Origin: Bacteroidales bacterium
GTDB lineage: Bacteria; Bacteroidota; Bacteroidia; Bacteroidales; JAOZQN01
Assembly: GCA_029938985.1 (NCBI GenBank)
Contig: JAOZTW010000123.1
Span: 1-10,316 of the forward strand
Direction of reading: 5' to 3'
Length of the DNA: 10,316 bases
The notes beneath the pieces are model-generated. The model did not search any database. It was not told the DNA's origin and saw nothing but the letters and a program-made list of their open reading frames with translations. Positions 1-7,173 of the stretch are shown piece by piece (within the stretch, counting starts at the first letter, position 1; the number at the start of each line of letters is the position of its first letter). A program made the position numbers and the translations under genes.

Positions 1-79
1 TACTATTTTGGTAATTGCATTTATAACTATCTAATTATAATATAATTATATTATATTTTTAATGATATATATGCAAAAT

Positions 80-95
80 TGATTTTTACAAATCA
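80..95 (-). terminator. Weak hairpin, possible terminator of the gene ending at 154
   Basis: Arms TGATTT and AAATCA pair around the 4-nt loop TTAC, about 60 bp beyond the stop codon. On the minus strand the stem is followed by ATTTT only, and it has a single G-C pair, so it would be a poor intrinsic terminator. It could equally be chance in such AT-rich DNA. Confidence 0.18.
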
Positions 96-109
96 TTGAT
101 AATCATCAC
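96..109. promoter_or_regulatory. Near-consensus Crp/Fnr box
   Basis: TTGAT-AATC-ATCAC matches the TTGAT-N4-ATCAA consensus at 9 of 10 fixed positions. It lies 45 bp past the stop of the gene at 154-2652, where it could control a minus-strand gene beyond the left edge. The perfect box upstream of the Crp/Fnr gene in this window makes it more credible. A one-mismatch match in AT-rich DNA is weak evidence alone, and I see no -33/-7 promoter pair beside it. Confidence 0.28.
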
Positions 110-153
110 AAAATGAACACAAAAACTTTAGTTCTTAATTATCAATTCCTAAT

Positions 154-2652
154 TTATTTATCTTTCCCGTAATATAATTTTATTAAGAAAGGATATTCTT
201 GGTCTTTGGGGTTTAGCTCACAAGCTGTTCGTAGGCTGTTTAAGGCATTTTTCTTTTCTCCTTTTAACGAAAAATACAAACTTTCCATAAGTTTAATATT
301 TCCATTAACAAAGTTATCCATTTTTTGGGGTTGGCTAACATTATTAAACATATTGTCAACAGCACAACGGTTTTCGGAGAAGTATTTTAAATTATCGTAA
401 ATATTATTAGCCTCAAAACATTTAAAAGAGAAAAATTCGGTATAACTTAAATTATCTTTATTAATTTTTAGATTTTTTGTCAGCTCTTCAATTTTCTGGC
501 TATCAAACACCAAACATGCAGCTATATGGTATGGTTCAAGATACATAAAATCATCTTTTGGCATTTGGTTAACTTTATTAGTCCAAGTTTCAAAATCAAT
601 TTTTCCTGCGTTTTTTTGTCCAAACAATATTGCATGATACTGCCCCAACCAAACTGATGAATTTGGAAAAACAGAATGAAATGTTTTTATAATTCCCATC
701 AAATCCTCTTGTCGGAGCTTGTGTAAGGGTAGGTATTGCGAAACCATACCGCTATCTGTTAGGTGGTTGTAGCATTGTTGAAAATACTCCTGCGTATATA
801 AACTGCCAGAGCCAAGCACAGGGTGTGTGGGGTCGCAAGAAATTAAGTCGTATTTTTTGCTTGTAGTTTGCAAAAAATGCCTTCCATCTCCCGAAATAAT
901 ATTTAATCTTTTGTCTAAGTAAACTCTAAAATTAAATTCGTTGTAATGTTTTGCCGATTTTACCAAGCCAGTTACCAACTCCACACAGTCAATACTTTTA
1001 ACCTCTTCATGCGAGGCTATTGCCGAAGTTGTAACACCAATTCCAAAACCAATTATTAATGCGTTTTCACATTTTAGATTAGAAAAAAACGGTATATGTC
1101 CCACCATTTTAACAGCTTTAATAGCATCGTAGTTTGAGCCAATAACCGAGCTGTTATTAATAAAAGTACTTTTTCCAAAAACACCTTTTTTGGGTTCATC
1201 TACCACTATTATAGTACCTTCAATAGTTTCGTTGTATGTTAATATTTTTTTATCAAATTTTTTGATAGAAGGAGGAACAAATCGTATTTGTTTGGTAAAC
1301 AACACTGATATTAATAATATTACAGAAACGGCAATAAGTGCGTTTTTGTAAGTTGCAATTTTTTTGTACGATTTTATTTTAAAAGTAATATAAACAGCCA
1401 CTCCCAAAAGCAACAACACAAACAAAAGTATTGATTTTCCTACGCCAAGTGTAGGAATTAGTAAAAAAGTGGCTATTGCAGGACTTGCTACTGAGCCAAT
1501 TGTGTTTGTCATTAAAACCTGCCCCACATTTTTGCTAATATCTGCAAGCCCTTTGGAGTTCATGCTACATGCCAGCGGAAAAGCAAATCCTGAGACTATT
1601 GCAGGTGGCAAAACAATTAACAATGAGGCTATTATTGGTACTAATATAAGTCTAACATAAGGATTTTCTATTGCATTTTTTAAAGGAAATAATAGTATTT
1701 CGGGTAATTTGTATAAAATAGATAATCCAAACAAGGCAAACAAAGCTATAAAAATAATAGACCTTAGTATTGTAATATCATTGTTTTTTATTTGCAAAGC
1801 TCTTCTTTTATACAACAGACTACCAATTGATAAGCCCAAAATTACAAAAGTTGTTATTAATGTAAAAGTATAACTTGTGTTGGTAAAATATGTTCTAAAA
1901 ATTCGTATCCAAACAATTTGCAAACCCAGAATAGCAAAACCAATAATAAAAGTTGATATTAAAGCTATTTTAGGCGAATTTATAGAGTTATTATTTTGAG
2001 GTTTTTGAGTTTTTTTATCTGTAATTACTTGCACAGAAGTATTATATTTTTTGGAAATAAACACATAAGCAGCAAGCAATAAATTGATAACAACGGCAAC
2101 AATAATTGTTTGTTTTTGTCCAATTGTGCCAAGTAACACAAAACCAGTAAACAACCCTCCTATTGTGCTACCAAGAGTTTCAAAAGCGTAGATTGTACCA
2201 ATGTTTGTTGCAAGTTTTTTTTGGTCTGAAACAACTATTTTACTAACCAGCGGAATTATGCCCCCCATAAAAAAGGCGGGTATTAAAAGCAAAATAAAAC
2301 TAAGTGCAAAAAAAGTTATATCGGCCAGCAAATGATTTGTAAACAAGCGATATAGTATTGGAATAACTTTTCCTATAACCAATAAATTGACAAAACTCAT
2401 TAATGCTATTGATGCCAAATTAACAGATAAAAGTTTGCCCAGATTGTTTGTTTTGTTGGCATGTTTTCCTAAAATAAATGCTCCAAGCCCAAAACCTGCC
2501 ATAAACGACATCAACACAATAGTTGATGCAGTAACCGTAGAACCAAGTATTAAGGATAGGTATCTGTTCCAACTAACTTCGTATATCAAAAATGAAAATC
2601 CTGCAAAAAAGATTATCAAAAAAATTAATTTATTACTATTTTTTTTCATCAT
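154..2652 (-). CDS. Fused polytopic membrane protein / spermidine-synthase-like domain
   Basis: This 832-residue inner-membrane protein has an N-terminal half (about 8-455) with some 12-14 hydrophobic segments and a C-terminal Rossmann domain of the spermidine-synthase type (about 465-680). The segment 19-62 (YEVSWNR, then GFGLGAF) is echoed at 239-281 (LQIVWIR, then GLSIGSL), an internal duplication typical of fused MFS/spermidine synthases. The synthase part has the nucleotide-binding GFGIGV (535-540), acidic E558, GDGRHFL (588-594) and CDPTHP (606-611). The extra catalytic Asp of true aminopropyltransferases just before DP is not evident, so polyamine synthesis is not assured. Residues 785-820 resemble one TPR. 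The start is the first of two adjacent ATGs (2652 or 2649); there is no Shine-Dalgarno. It lies 38 bp after the TPR lipoprotein gene and is probably co-transcribed. The family is confident; the substrate is unknown. Confidence 0.9.
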   Translation of the reverse strand: MMKKNSNKLIFLIIFFAGFSFLIYEVSWNRYLSLILGSTVTASTIVLMSFMAGFGLGAFILGKHANKTNNLGKLLSVNLASIALMSFVNLLVIGKVIPILYRLFTNHLLADITFFALSFILLLIPAFFMGGIIPLVSKIVVSDQKKLATNIGTIYAFETLGSTIGGLFTGFVLLGTIGQKQTIIVAVVINLLLAAYVFISKKYNTSVQVITDKKTQKPQNNNSINSPKIALISTFIIGFAILGLQIVWIRIFRTYFTNTSYTFTLITTFVILGLSIGSLLYKRRALQIKNNDITILRSIIFIALFALFGLSILYKLPEILLFPLKNAIENPYVRLILVPIIASLLIVLPPAIVSGFAFPLACSMNSKGLADISKNVGQVLMTNTIGSVASPAIATFLLIPTLGVGKSILLFVLLLLGVAVYITFKIKSYKKIATYKNALIAVSVILLISVLFTKQIRFVPPSIKKFDKKILTYNETIEGTIIVVDEPKKGVFGKSTFINNSSVIGSNYDAIKAVKMVGHIPFFSNLKCENALIIGFGIGVTTSAIASHEEVKSIDCVELVTGLVKSAKHYNEFNFRVYLDKRLNIISGDGRHFLQTTSKKYDLISCDPTHPVLGSGSLYTQEYFQQCYNHLTDSGMVSQYLPLHKLRQEDLMGIIKTFHSVFPNSSVWLGQYHAILFGQKNAGKIDFETWTNKVNQMPKDDFMYLEPYHIAACLVFDSQKIEELTKNLKINKDNLSYTEFFSFKCFEANNIYDNLKYFSENRCAVDNMFNNVSQPQKMDNFVNGNIKLMESLYFSLKGEKKNALNSLRTACELNPKDQEYPFLIKLYYGKDK

Positions 2653-2690
2653 ACAAATAATTCAAATTTATCAGTGATTGTTTGGCGAAC

Positions 2691-3557
2691 TTACTTTACT
2701 TCATCTTCAAATTTATATTTTCTTTCACACAAAAGTTCAAACTGTTCTTTTGCAGTGTTGTGTCCCAGTAAATTTGCCTCTCTTAGGTCTTTACACAAAT
2801 TATATTGACCATAATCAATATTTGATAATTCTTTAACCAAAGCTCTTTGATAATATGCTTCGGCATTTTTTGGGTTCAATTTTATTGCTTTGTCCAAATC
2901 CGAAATTGATTTACGATAATCATTTCTTTTTTTGTGTCCCATAGCTCTAAAAAGGTATATTTCATCGTCTTCCTGTATTTCTAATGCTTTATCATAGTCG
3001 TCCATCGCAAGATTTACATCTTGTTTTTTCATTCTTATTTTTCCTTTTTGATAATATGCCATATAATTGGCAGAATCCAATTCTATTGTTTTAGAATAAT
3101 CGGCAAATGCTTTATCCAGATTTCCCATTTCAAGAAAACAATTTCCTCGTTTTAAATAAAAATATGAATTAGCATTATCCATAACTATTAATTTGTTAAA
3201 ATCAACCAACGAACCACTGTAATCCTGCATTTTATATTTTAAATCTGCTCTTGCTTCAAATACTGTTTTTTCATTAAATCCCTCAATTTTAGCTGCTTCG
3301 TTTAAATCCAATAATGCCTCTTCCATTTTATCAAGCTCCACATTTACAAGCGACCTACTATTATATGCAGACCAGTTATCTTCCCACAATTCTATTGCTT
3401 GATTATACAACTTTAAAGCCTCCTCCATATTACCTGCCTCAAACTCGCTTATTCCTTTAGTAACTAATTCATTTGATTGTTTCTCTACATCAGAACAAGC
3501 CACAAAGAAAGTAGCAACAATAAATAAAATTAATAGTAATAAATTATTTTTTTTCAT
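2691..3557 (-). CDS. TPR-repeat lipoprotein
   Basis: This 288-residue protein begins with two Lys and a hydrophobic stretch (6-20) ending in the lipobox FVAC, so Cys21 would be lipidated and the protein anchored in a membrane. Residues about 27-245 form six or seven tetratricopeptide repeats with visible GN..EA...Y..AI.L patterns, for example at 41-57, 144-160 and 218-228. The C-terminal part carries C255-K-D-L and C277, a Cys pair common at the end of Bacteroidota TPR proteins that may form a disulphide. TPRs bind other proteins; no enzyme motif is present. It follows the Crp/Fnr gene by 78 bp, with a 22-bp tandem repeat in that gap, and precedes the fused membrane protein by 38 bp. The fold and location are fairly sure; the partner is unknown. 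Confidence 0.88.
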   Translation of the reverse strand: MKKNNLLLLILFIVATFFVACSDVEKQSNELVTKGISEFEAGNMEEALKLYNQAIELWEDNWSAYNSRSLVNVELDKMEEALLDLNEAAKIEGFNEKTVFEARADLKYKMQDYSGSLVDFNKLIVMDNANSYFYLKRGNCFLEMGNLDKAFADYSKTIELDSANYMAYYQKGKIRMKKQDVNLAMDDYDKALEIQEDDEIYLFRAMGHKKRNDYRKSISDLDKAIKLNPKNAEAYYQRALVKELSNIDYGQYNLCKDLREANLLGHNTAKEQFELLCERKYKFEDEVK

Positions 3558-3590
3558 AAATATAAATTTTTAGGGGAAATTTGATTGAAT

Positions 3591-3634
3591 TTCAACTGAA
3601 TTTCCATTGTTTTTCAACCGAATTTTCATTGTTT
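3591..3634. repeat. Two-copy 22-bp tandem repeat in the leader of the TPR lipoprotein gene
   Basis: Units 3591-3612 and 3613-3634 are identical at 20 of 22 positions (T/C at the 7th base, C/T at the 14th). The second ends 1 bp from the stop codon of the Crp/Fnr gene. Just before the first unit is an 11-bp palindrome TTGAATTTCAA (3585-3595). The pair lies 34-77 bp upstream of the TPR start, where an operator would be expected, but it may be a plain duplication. I see no TAnnTTTG promoter here. Confidence 0.75.
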
Positions 3635-3635
3635 T

Positions 3636-4316
3636 TTAACTATTTTTTAAAATATCGTATTGTAATATTGTTATTTTTTTTCCTTCAATATTAATAATTT
3701 TTTTCTTTTTAAATTCGCTAAGTAACCTTACAGTGTTTTCCATCGACATTGCACATAATTCAGAAAGTTCTTTTCTTGTTAGTGGTAGTATAAACTCTTT
3801 GCTTTTGAATACATTATCCGAAAAATCTAATAAAACATCTATCAAACGTTCCTTTACCTGTTTTTGATTAAACTCTATAATTTTTTGAAAAACATGGCTT
3901 GTGCATTTGCTTACTAAACTTGTTATTTCAAAGTGAAAATCTGAATTTTTTTTGATAATATCAATAAAAAAATCTTTGCTACTCATACAAAGTACAGAGT
4001 CTTCAATTACCGAAATAGAATAATAATATCTTTCGTTTAAAAACAAAGATTGTAATCCAACATAATTGCCAGCTCTAACTAATTTGACAATAATATTTTT
4101 TTTATTACCCTCCAAAAATACTTTTACTTGCCCATCTAAAACGTATATTGCTTCTGTTACATCAGAACCTTGTTTTACAATGGTTTCTCCTTTTTTAAAA
4201 TTAACAATCATGCAATTAGATTGTATTTTATTTATTTCGCTGTTTGGTAACATGTTCTTAAACTTAGAAATATAAGGGCAATTTTTACAATTATTTGATT
4301 TTGTAGGATTTGACAT
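3636..4316 (-). CDS. Crp/Fnr-family transcriptional regulator with N-terminal CxxC
   Basis: This 226-residue regulator has a cyclic-nucleotide-binding-type beta-roll sensor (about 30-130, with FKKGETIVKQG and LVRAGNYVG), a dimer helix (about 130-158) and a winged HTH (about 175-222). The recognition helix reads S-M-E-N-T-V-R-L-L, giving E193-xx-V196-R197 against ExxSR in E. coli FNR; this fits recognition of a TTGAT half-site. Cysteines C10 and C13 form a CxxC, and C110 in DSVLCMSS aligns with FNR Cys122; FNR's third N-terminal Cys is missing, with C35 and C138 the other candidates. An Fe-S cofactor is therefore possible but not shown. Arg and Glu residues of the cAMP pocket are absent, so a cAMP sensor is unlikely. 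A perfect Fnr-type box and a promoter lie directly upstream. The product is certain at family level, the signal unknown. Confidence 0.93.
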   Translation of the reverse strand: MSNPTKSNNCKNCPYISKFKNMLPNSEINKIQSNCMIVNFKKGETIVKQGSDVTEAIYVLDGQVKVFLEGNKKNIIVKLVRAGNYVGLQSLFLNERYYYSISVIEDSVLCMSSKDFFIDIIKKNSDFHFEITSLVSKCTSHVFQKIIEFNQKQVKERLIDVLLDFSDNVFKSKEFILPLTRKELSELCAMSMENTVRLLSEFKKKKIINIEGKKITILQYDILKNS

Positions 4317-4338
4317 GGCTGTACTTTTTATTATTTGG

Positions 4339-4369
4339 CAAAATTATTAATATAATTTTTAATGGCAAA
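4339..4369 (-). promoter_or_regulatory. Bacteroidota-type promoter of the Crp/Fnr gene
   Basis: On the minus strand a -33 TTTG (4366-4369) is followed after exactly 19 bp by TAATTTTG (4339-4346), a full match to the Bacteroidota -7 consensus TAnnTTTG. Transcription would start near 4335, leaving a leader of about 20 nt before the ATG at 4316. This is the best promoter in the window. The start site is inferred from spacing only. Confidence 0.72.
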
Positions 4370-4373
4370 AAAA

Positions 4374-4387
4374 TTGATAACAATCAA
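4374..4387. promoter_or_regulatory. Perfect Fnr-type operator upstream of the Crp/Fnr gene
   Basis: TTGAT-AACA-ATCAA matches the palindromic consensus of Fnr-family regulators at all ten fixed positions. It ends 4 bp upstream of the -33 element, centred about 45 bp before the inferred start site, close to the usual position for activator binding. The simplest reading is autoregulation. An alternative is that the same palindrome, followed on the minus strand by seven T, acts as a weak terminator of the gene ending at 4392; the stem has one G-C pair per arm, so I prefer the operator. Confidence 0.68.
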
Positions 4388-4391
4388 TATT

Positions 4392-6311
4392 CTATTCTTT
4401 TTTCACAAGTACAACTTTTTGTTTATCAGCTTTTGCTATTTTTTCAAAAAAATCTATTAGTAATACATAATCTGACGATGGAAAAAGTCCTGCATTCATT
4501 TTTAAGATTCTTGTGTAAACTATTTTATTATCAACAATTTCAACAGAGTATTCAAAATCGCCAAATTTAGTATTTACTATCTCTTTTTCTGGTGCGTATT
4601 CTACTTTATAACCATCAGGAAATTGATATGTTATCGAATCTATTTCAATTCTCTCTCTTCTAAGATAAATTTCGTTGGTTCTTTTTTTGGATTTTGGTTT
4701 TTTATAATAAAACTTATTCATCAAGTTTAAAGTAACAAAAAGCCTGTCGCCTGATTTTTGAGTGTAGTTTATTATTTCCAGTTCTAAATTTTCTGTGGCT
4801 GATGGAACAATCATTTTTCTGTCTTCTGTAAACGAAAACTTATTCAATTTATAATCAGGAATATCTATTTTAGAATATATCCATTTTTTTTGTTCCTCAG
4901 GCGAAACATGAAAGGCTGTTGTTAAATCGTCGTATTGCAAACCTTTGTAGTTTGTTGTAATTGTTGCTATTGCATTACTGTTTTCTAAAATCTGAACATT
5001 CGCAATTTGTTTTTTCACATTTTCGTTTTGAGTATATTTTTTTGTTCTAACCATTTTACCTCCATTTTCTGTAACTATCAATACGTTTCTGTTGTCAGTA
5101 TGAGTTCCAATATAGCCAAACGGATTTTTTTGACTTGTGCATTCAAGCCAAATTGTGTCGTTGGATAAAGGCACACATAGTATTGCATGATTAAAAGTAT
5201 TGGAAGGGAAATTTGTGTCAATTTCTTGGGAGAAAAAACCAGATTGAACAATTGTATAATTTGATTTTATACCTGTAATTTCTAACAACGATTTTGTGTA
5301 ATTACTTAATGCTTTGCAATCTCCATATCCTTTTTCGTCAACAAAACTTGCTTCAAAAGGTTGAAATCCTCCAATTCCTACCTGAATACTTACATACCTT
5401 GTTTTTGATTGCATATATTCATAAACAGCTTTTATCATTTGAATTGTATCGGTAGTTTGGCTAACCATCTGTTTTATAATTTCTTCTGTTTCTTCTGAAA
5501 TATTGTTTCTGTCTTTGTTTAATAAATTTAACCAAGTTCCAAAATTTTGCCAAGTTTCCATATTTCCCTTATAACCATCCATTTCAAAATCATTGGGAGC
5601 TAATTTAATATGTGGGAAAATTTTATTTTTTGGTGGGCTATATTGTTCGTAATTTAAGGCTGTTAGATAATTAACTTGCCAAGTATAATTTGTGTTTTTT
5701 TCTGTTTCAGTTATTACTACAGGTGAATGAATTTTAAATTCCTTTTTTCTAAATTCATATTCGTTAGGACATGTAACCGATAATTTAGATTTTTCAACAC
5801 CAATGTTATAATTATAATATAAATAAGGAGTCCATGTGGGAAGACTAAACGATTGTTTTATTTCTTTTGTATATTCATATTCAACAGAATATGGATAGCT
5901 ATTAGAAACAGGACTGATTACTTTTATGCGATTATCATCAAAAAAAGACCCAGAAAATGAACTGTAATCATGAATGTCTTTCTTCTTTGATTTTGATACA
6001 AGTTTTCCTGATTTATTATAAATTTTGGTAGAAATTTTGTTTATTTTTTCAAATTTATCATACCAAACATTAAATTGTCCGTATCTTTGAGCCGCTTTTT
6101 CAGAAAAAAAAGTTATTACATATTTTTCATTTAAAACCACATTTGTAGAGTTCTTTATTGTAAAGTTCTGCTCGTAATGCCTTACAACAATGTCTGCATT
6201 TTTTTTAATAGAATCAGGAATTAAATGTACTGCATAGTTTTGAGAAAAACCCATTTTTATAAAAATAATTAAAAATAATAATACTATCAATTTTGTTTTT
6301 AGTGGTTTCAT
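4392..6311 (-). CDS. Secreted DUF3857 / transglutaminase-like protein
   Basis: The 639-residue product has a signal peptide (about 1-23, ending GFSQ) and is expected in the periplasm or outer envelope. A DUF3857 region spans about 55-215 and a transglutaminase core about 280-395. The core holds a Cys-His-acid set: C332 in GYGDCKALSNY, H375 in FNHAIL, and E390 in WLECTSQ, with Glu where many transglutaminases have Asp. That WLECT...PFGYIG ending is usual for this Bacteroidota family. The C-terminal 200 residues look beta-rich and have no motif I recognise. Activity is likely a peptidase or amide-bond reaction, but no substrate is established for these proteins. It has its own probable promoter and stands apart from the carbonic anhydrase gene by 190 bp. 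A Lys/Leu-rich start after a TATAAAATTT leader fits the first ATG. Confidence 0.9.
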   Translation of the reverse strand: MKPLKTKLIVLLFLIIFIKMGFSQNYAVHLIPDSIKKNADIVVRHYEQNFTIKNSTNVVLNEKYVITFFSEKAAQRYGQFNVWYDKFEKINKISTKIYNKSGKLVSKSKKKDIHDYSSFSGSFFDDNRIKVISPVSNSYPYSVEYEYTKEIKQSFSLPTWTPYLYYNYNIGVEKSKLSVTCPNEYEFRKKEFKIHSPVVITETEKNTNYTWQVNYLTALNYEQYSPPKNKIFPHIKLAPNDFEMDGYKGNMETWQNFGTWLNLLNKDRNNISEETEEIIKQMVSQTTDTIQMIKAVYEYMQSKTRYVSIQVGIGGFQPFEASFVDEKGYGDCKALSNYTKSLLEITGIKSNYTIVQSGFFSQEIDTNFPSNTFNHAILCVPLSNDTIWLECTSQKNPFGYIGTHTDNRNVLIVTENGGKMVRTKKYTQNENVKKQIANVQILENSNAIATITTNYKGLQYDDLTTAFHVSPEEQKKWIYSKIDIPDYKLNKFSFTEDRKMIVPSATENLELEIINYTQKSGDRLFVTLNLMNKFYYKKPKSKKRTNEIYLRRERIEIDSITYQFPDGYKVEYAPEKEIVNTKFGDFEYSVEIVDNKIVYTRILKMNAGLFPSSDYVLLIDFFEKIAKADKQKVVLVKKE

Positions 6312-6336
6312 AAATTTTATAGATTAAATTAAATTC

Positions 6337-6367
6337 CAAAAATAAGGTTTTTTTTTCAAATATCAAT
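6337..6367 (-). promoter_or_regulatory. Probable promoter of the DUF3857 protein gene, with a homopolymer in the spacer
   Basis: TATTTTTG (6337-6344, minus strand) fully matches TAnnTTTG, and ATTG (6364-6367) sits 19 bp upstream as a one-mismatch -33 element. The inferred start leaves about 20 nt before the ATG at 6311. The spacer contains nine consecutive A on the coding strand (6348-6356). The -33 element overlaps one arm of the inverted repeat at 6361-6390. Confidence 0.45.
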
Positions 6368-6390
6368 TTAATACATAAAAAAAATTGATA
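6361..6390. repeat. 9-bp inverted repeat overlapping the promoter of the DUF3857 protein gene
   Basis: TATCAATTT (6361-6369) and AAATTGATA (6382-6390) are exact inverse copies separated by 12 bp. The arms carry the TTGAT / ATCAA half-sites but facing outward, so this is not a standard Fnr box. The left arm covers the inferred -33 element, which suits an operator. All arms are A/T except one G or C, so chance is possible. Confidence 0.4.
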
Positions 6391-6501
6391 ATAACTTATT
6401 TTTTTTACAAAATGTTTCACAAATGCAATTTTTTGTGTTACAAGTCTTATAAGTAATTATCAATTTTTCATCAACAAATTCAATAGAATTCGTAAATTTA
6501 T

Positions 6502-7137
6502 TTAATAACATTCGGGAACAATTCCTTCTTTTTTCCATTTTTCAATAGGTAATTCAAGTTCTTTAATTTTACCATTATAAATATCAAAAATCCAACCATG
6601 AATTTTAGGGAAGTTTTTTCTATTAAAAGCTCTTTCAAGAATAGGAGTTCTAAAAATATTTCTTGTCTGTTCAATCACGTTTAATTCAGACAACCTATCA
6701 GTAGATGCTTGACGTGTAGGATACGAATCTAATTCTTGTTTATTTTTGATATATAGCTCTTTAATAGGAGCAATCCAATTTTCTATTAATCCTTGGTCCA
6801 CGCCATCAACTGCCGCTCCCACTCCACCACAACGATAATGTCCAATTACAATAATATGCTTTATATGAAGGTGATCAACAGAATATTCAAGAACAGAAAG
6901 GGTGTTCATGTCGGTTAATCCAACTTGATTAGCAATATTTCTATGAACAAAAAATTCTCCTGCCTTGGCTTTCATTATTGAACTCAACGGAACTCTGCTA
7001 TCAGAACAACCTATCATTAAATAGTCTGGCGATTGGCTACTTGCTAATTCATCAAAGAATGTAGAACTTGTTTTCAACTTTTCATTAATCCACTGTTCGT
7101 TGTTTTCAAATAACTCTTTATAGTCTAAATGTTTCAT
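6502..7137 (-). CDS. Beta-class carbonic anhydrase
   Basis: The enzyme interconverts CO2 and bicarbonate in the cytoplasm. From the ATG at 7137 it is 211 residues, the normal length for the class. Zinc ligands are clear: C44 in the CSDSR motif (with D46 and R48 as the catalytic dyad), H100 and C103 in GHYRCGG. EFFVHRNIAN (61-70) and the downstream GWIFDIYNGKI are also typical. A longer frame opens at the ATG at 7173, adding MVLLILPKKTKN; I reject it because family members begin near MKHLDYKELF and because an imperfect palindrome lies exactly between the two ATGs. No Shine-Dalgarno and no TAnnTTTG promoter are visible. The next gene starts 190 bp downstream and has its own promoter, so this is probably a single-gene unit. 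Confidence 0.93.
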   Translation of the reverse strand: MKHLDYKELFENNEQWINEKLKTSSTFFDELASSQSPDYLMIGCSDSRVPLSSIMKAKAGEFFVHRNIANQVGLTDMNTLSVLEYSVDHLHIKHIIVIGHYRCGGVGAAVDGVDQGLIENWIAPIKELYIKNKQELDSYPTRQASTDRLSELNVIEQTRNIFRTPILERAFNRKNFPKIHGWIFDIYNGKIKELELPIEKWKKEGIVPECY

Positions 7138-7153
7138 GTTTTTTGTTTTTTTT

Positions 7154-7171
7154 GGTAATATCAATAATACC
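7154..7171. promoter_or_regulatory. Imperfect palindrome just upstream of the carbonic anhydrase start
   Basis: GGTAATATCAATAATACC reads as its own inverse except at one symmetric base pair and its central two bases. It lies 17-34 bp upstream of the chosen ATG, a place suited to a repressor site or a leader hairpin. If translation began at 7173 it would be coding sequence. No regulator can be assigned. Confidence 0.35.
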
Positions 7172-7173
7172 AT

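Larger units (their letters stand above)
1..153. other. Intergenic region downstream of the fused MFS/synthase gene
   Basis: I see no gene here. The stretch is almost pure A/T at its left end and contains a 20-bp A/T-only perfect palindrome at 36-55. It also holds a weak hairpin (80-95) and a near-consensus Crp/Fnr box (96-109), listed separately. Since every neighbouring gene is on the minus strand, this would be the leader of any minus-strand gene lying left of the window. Confidence 0.5.

Noticed and set aside
36..55. 20-bp perfect palindrome made only of A and T
   Set aside because: In DNA this AT-rich such palindromes arise often by chance, and no protein site or cruciform role can be supported.
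4310..4570. 86-codon plus-strand frame
   Set aside because: It spans the promoter and Fnr-type box and the antisense of the DUF3857 gene end; composition is that of a reverse-strand shadow.
6377..6406. Poly-A / poly-T inverted repeat (AAAAAAAAT and ATTTTTTTT, 12-bp spacer)
   Set aside because: A run of A facing a run of T is expected in such DNA and has no G-C stem; it is not a credible bidirectional terminator.
6214..6420. 68-codon minus-strand frame overlapping the start of the DUF3857 protein gene
   Set aside because: It overlaps the signal peptide region of a well-supported gene in another frame, is dominated by Lys, Phe and Ile from AT-rich DNA, and has no recognisable motif.
7138..7173. 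Longer carbonic anhydrase with the start at 7173
   Set aside because: The added 12 residues (MVLLILPKKTKN) do not fit the family, and an imperfect palindrome occupies the interval.
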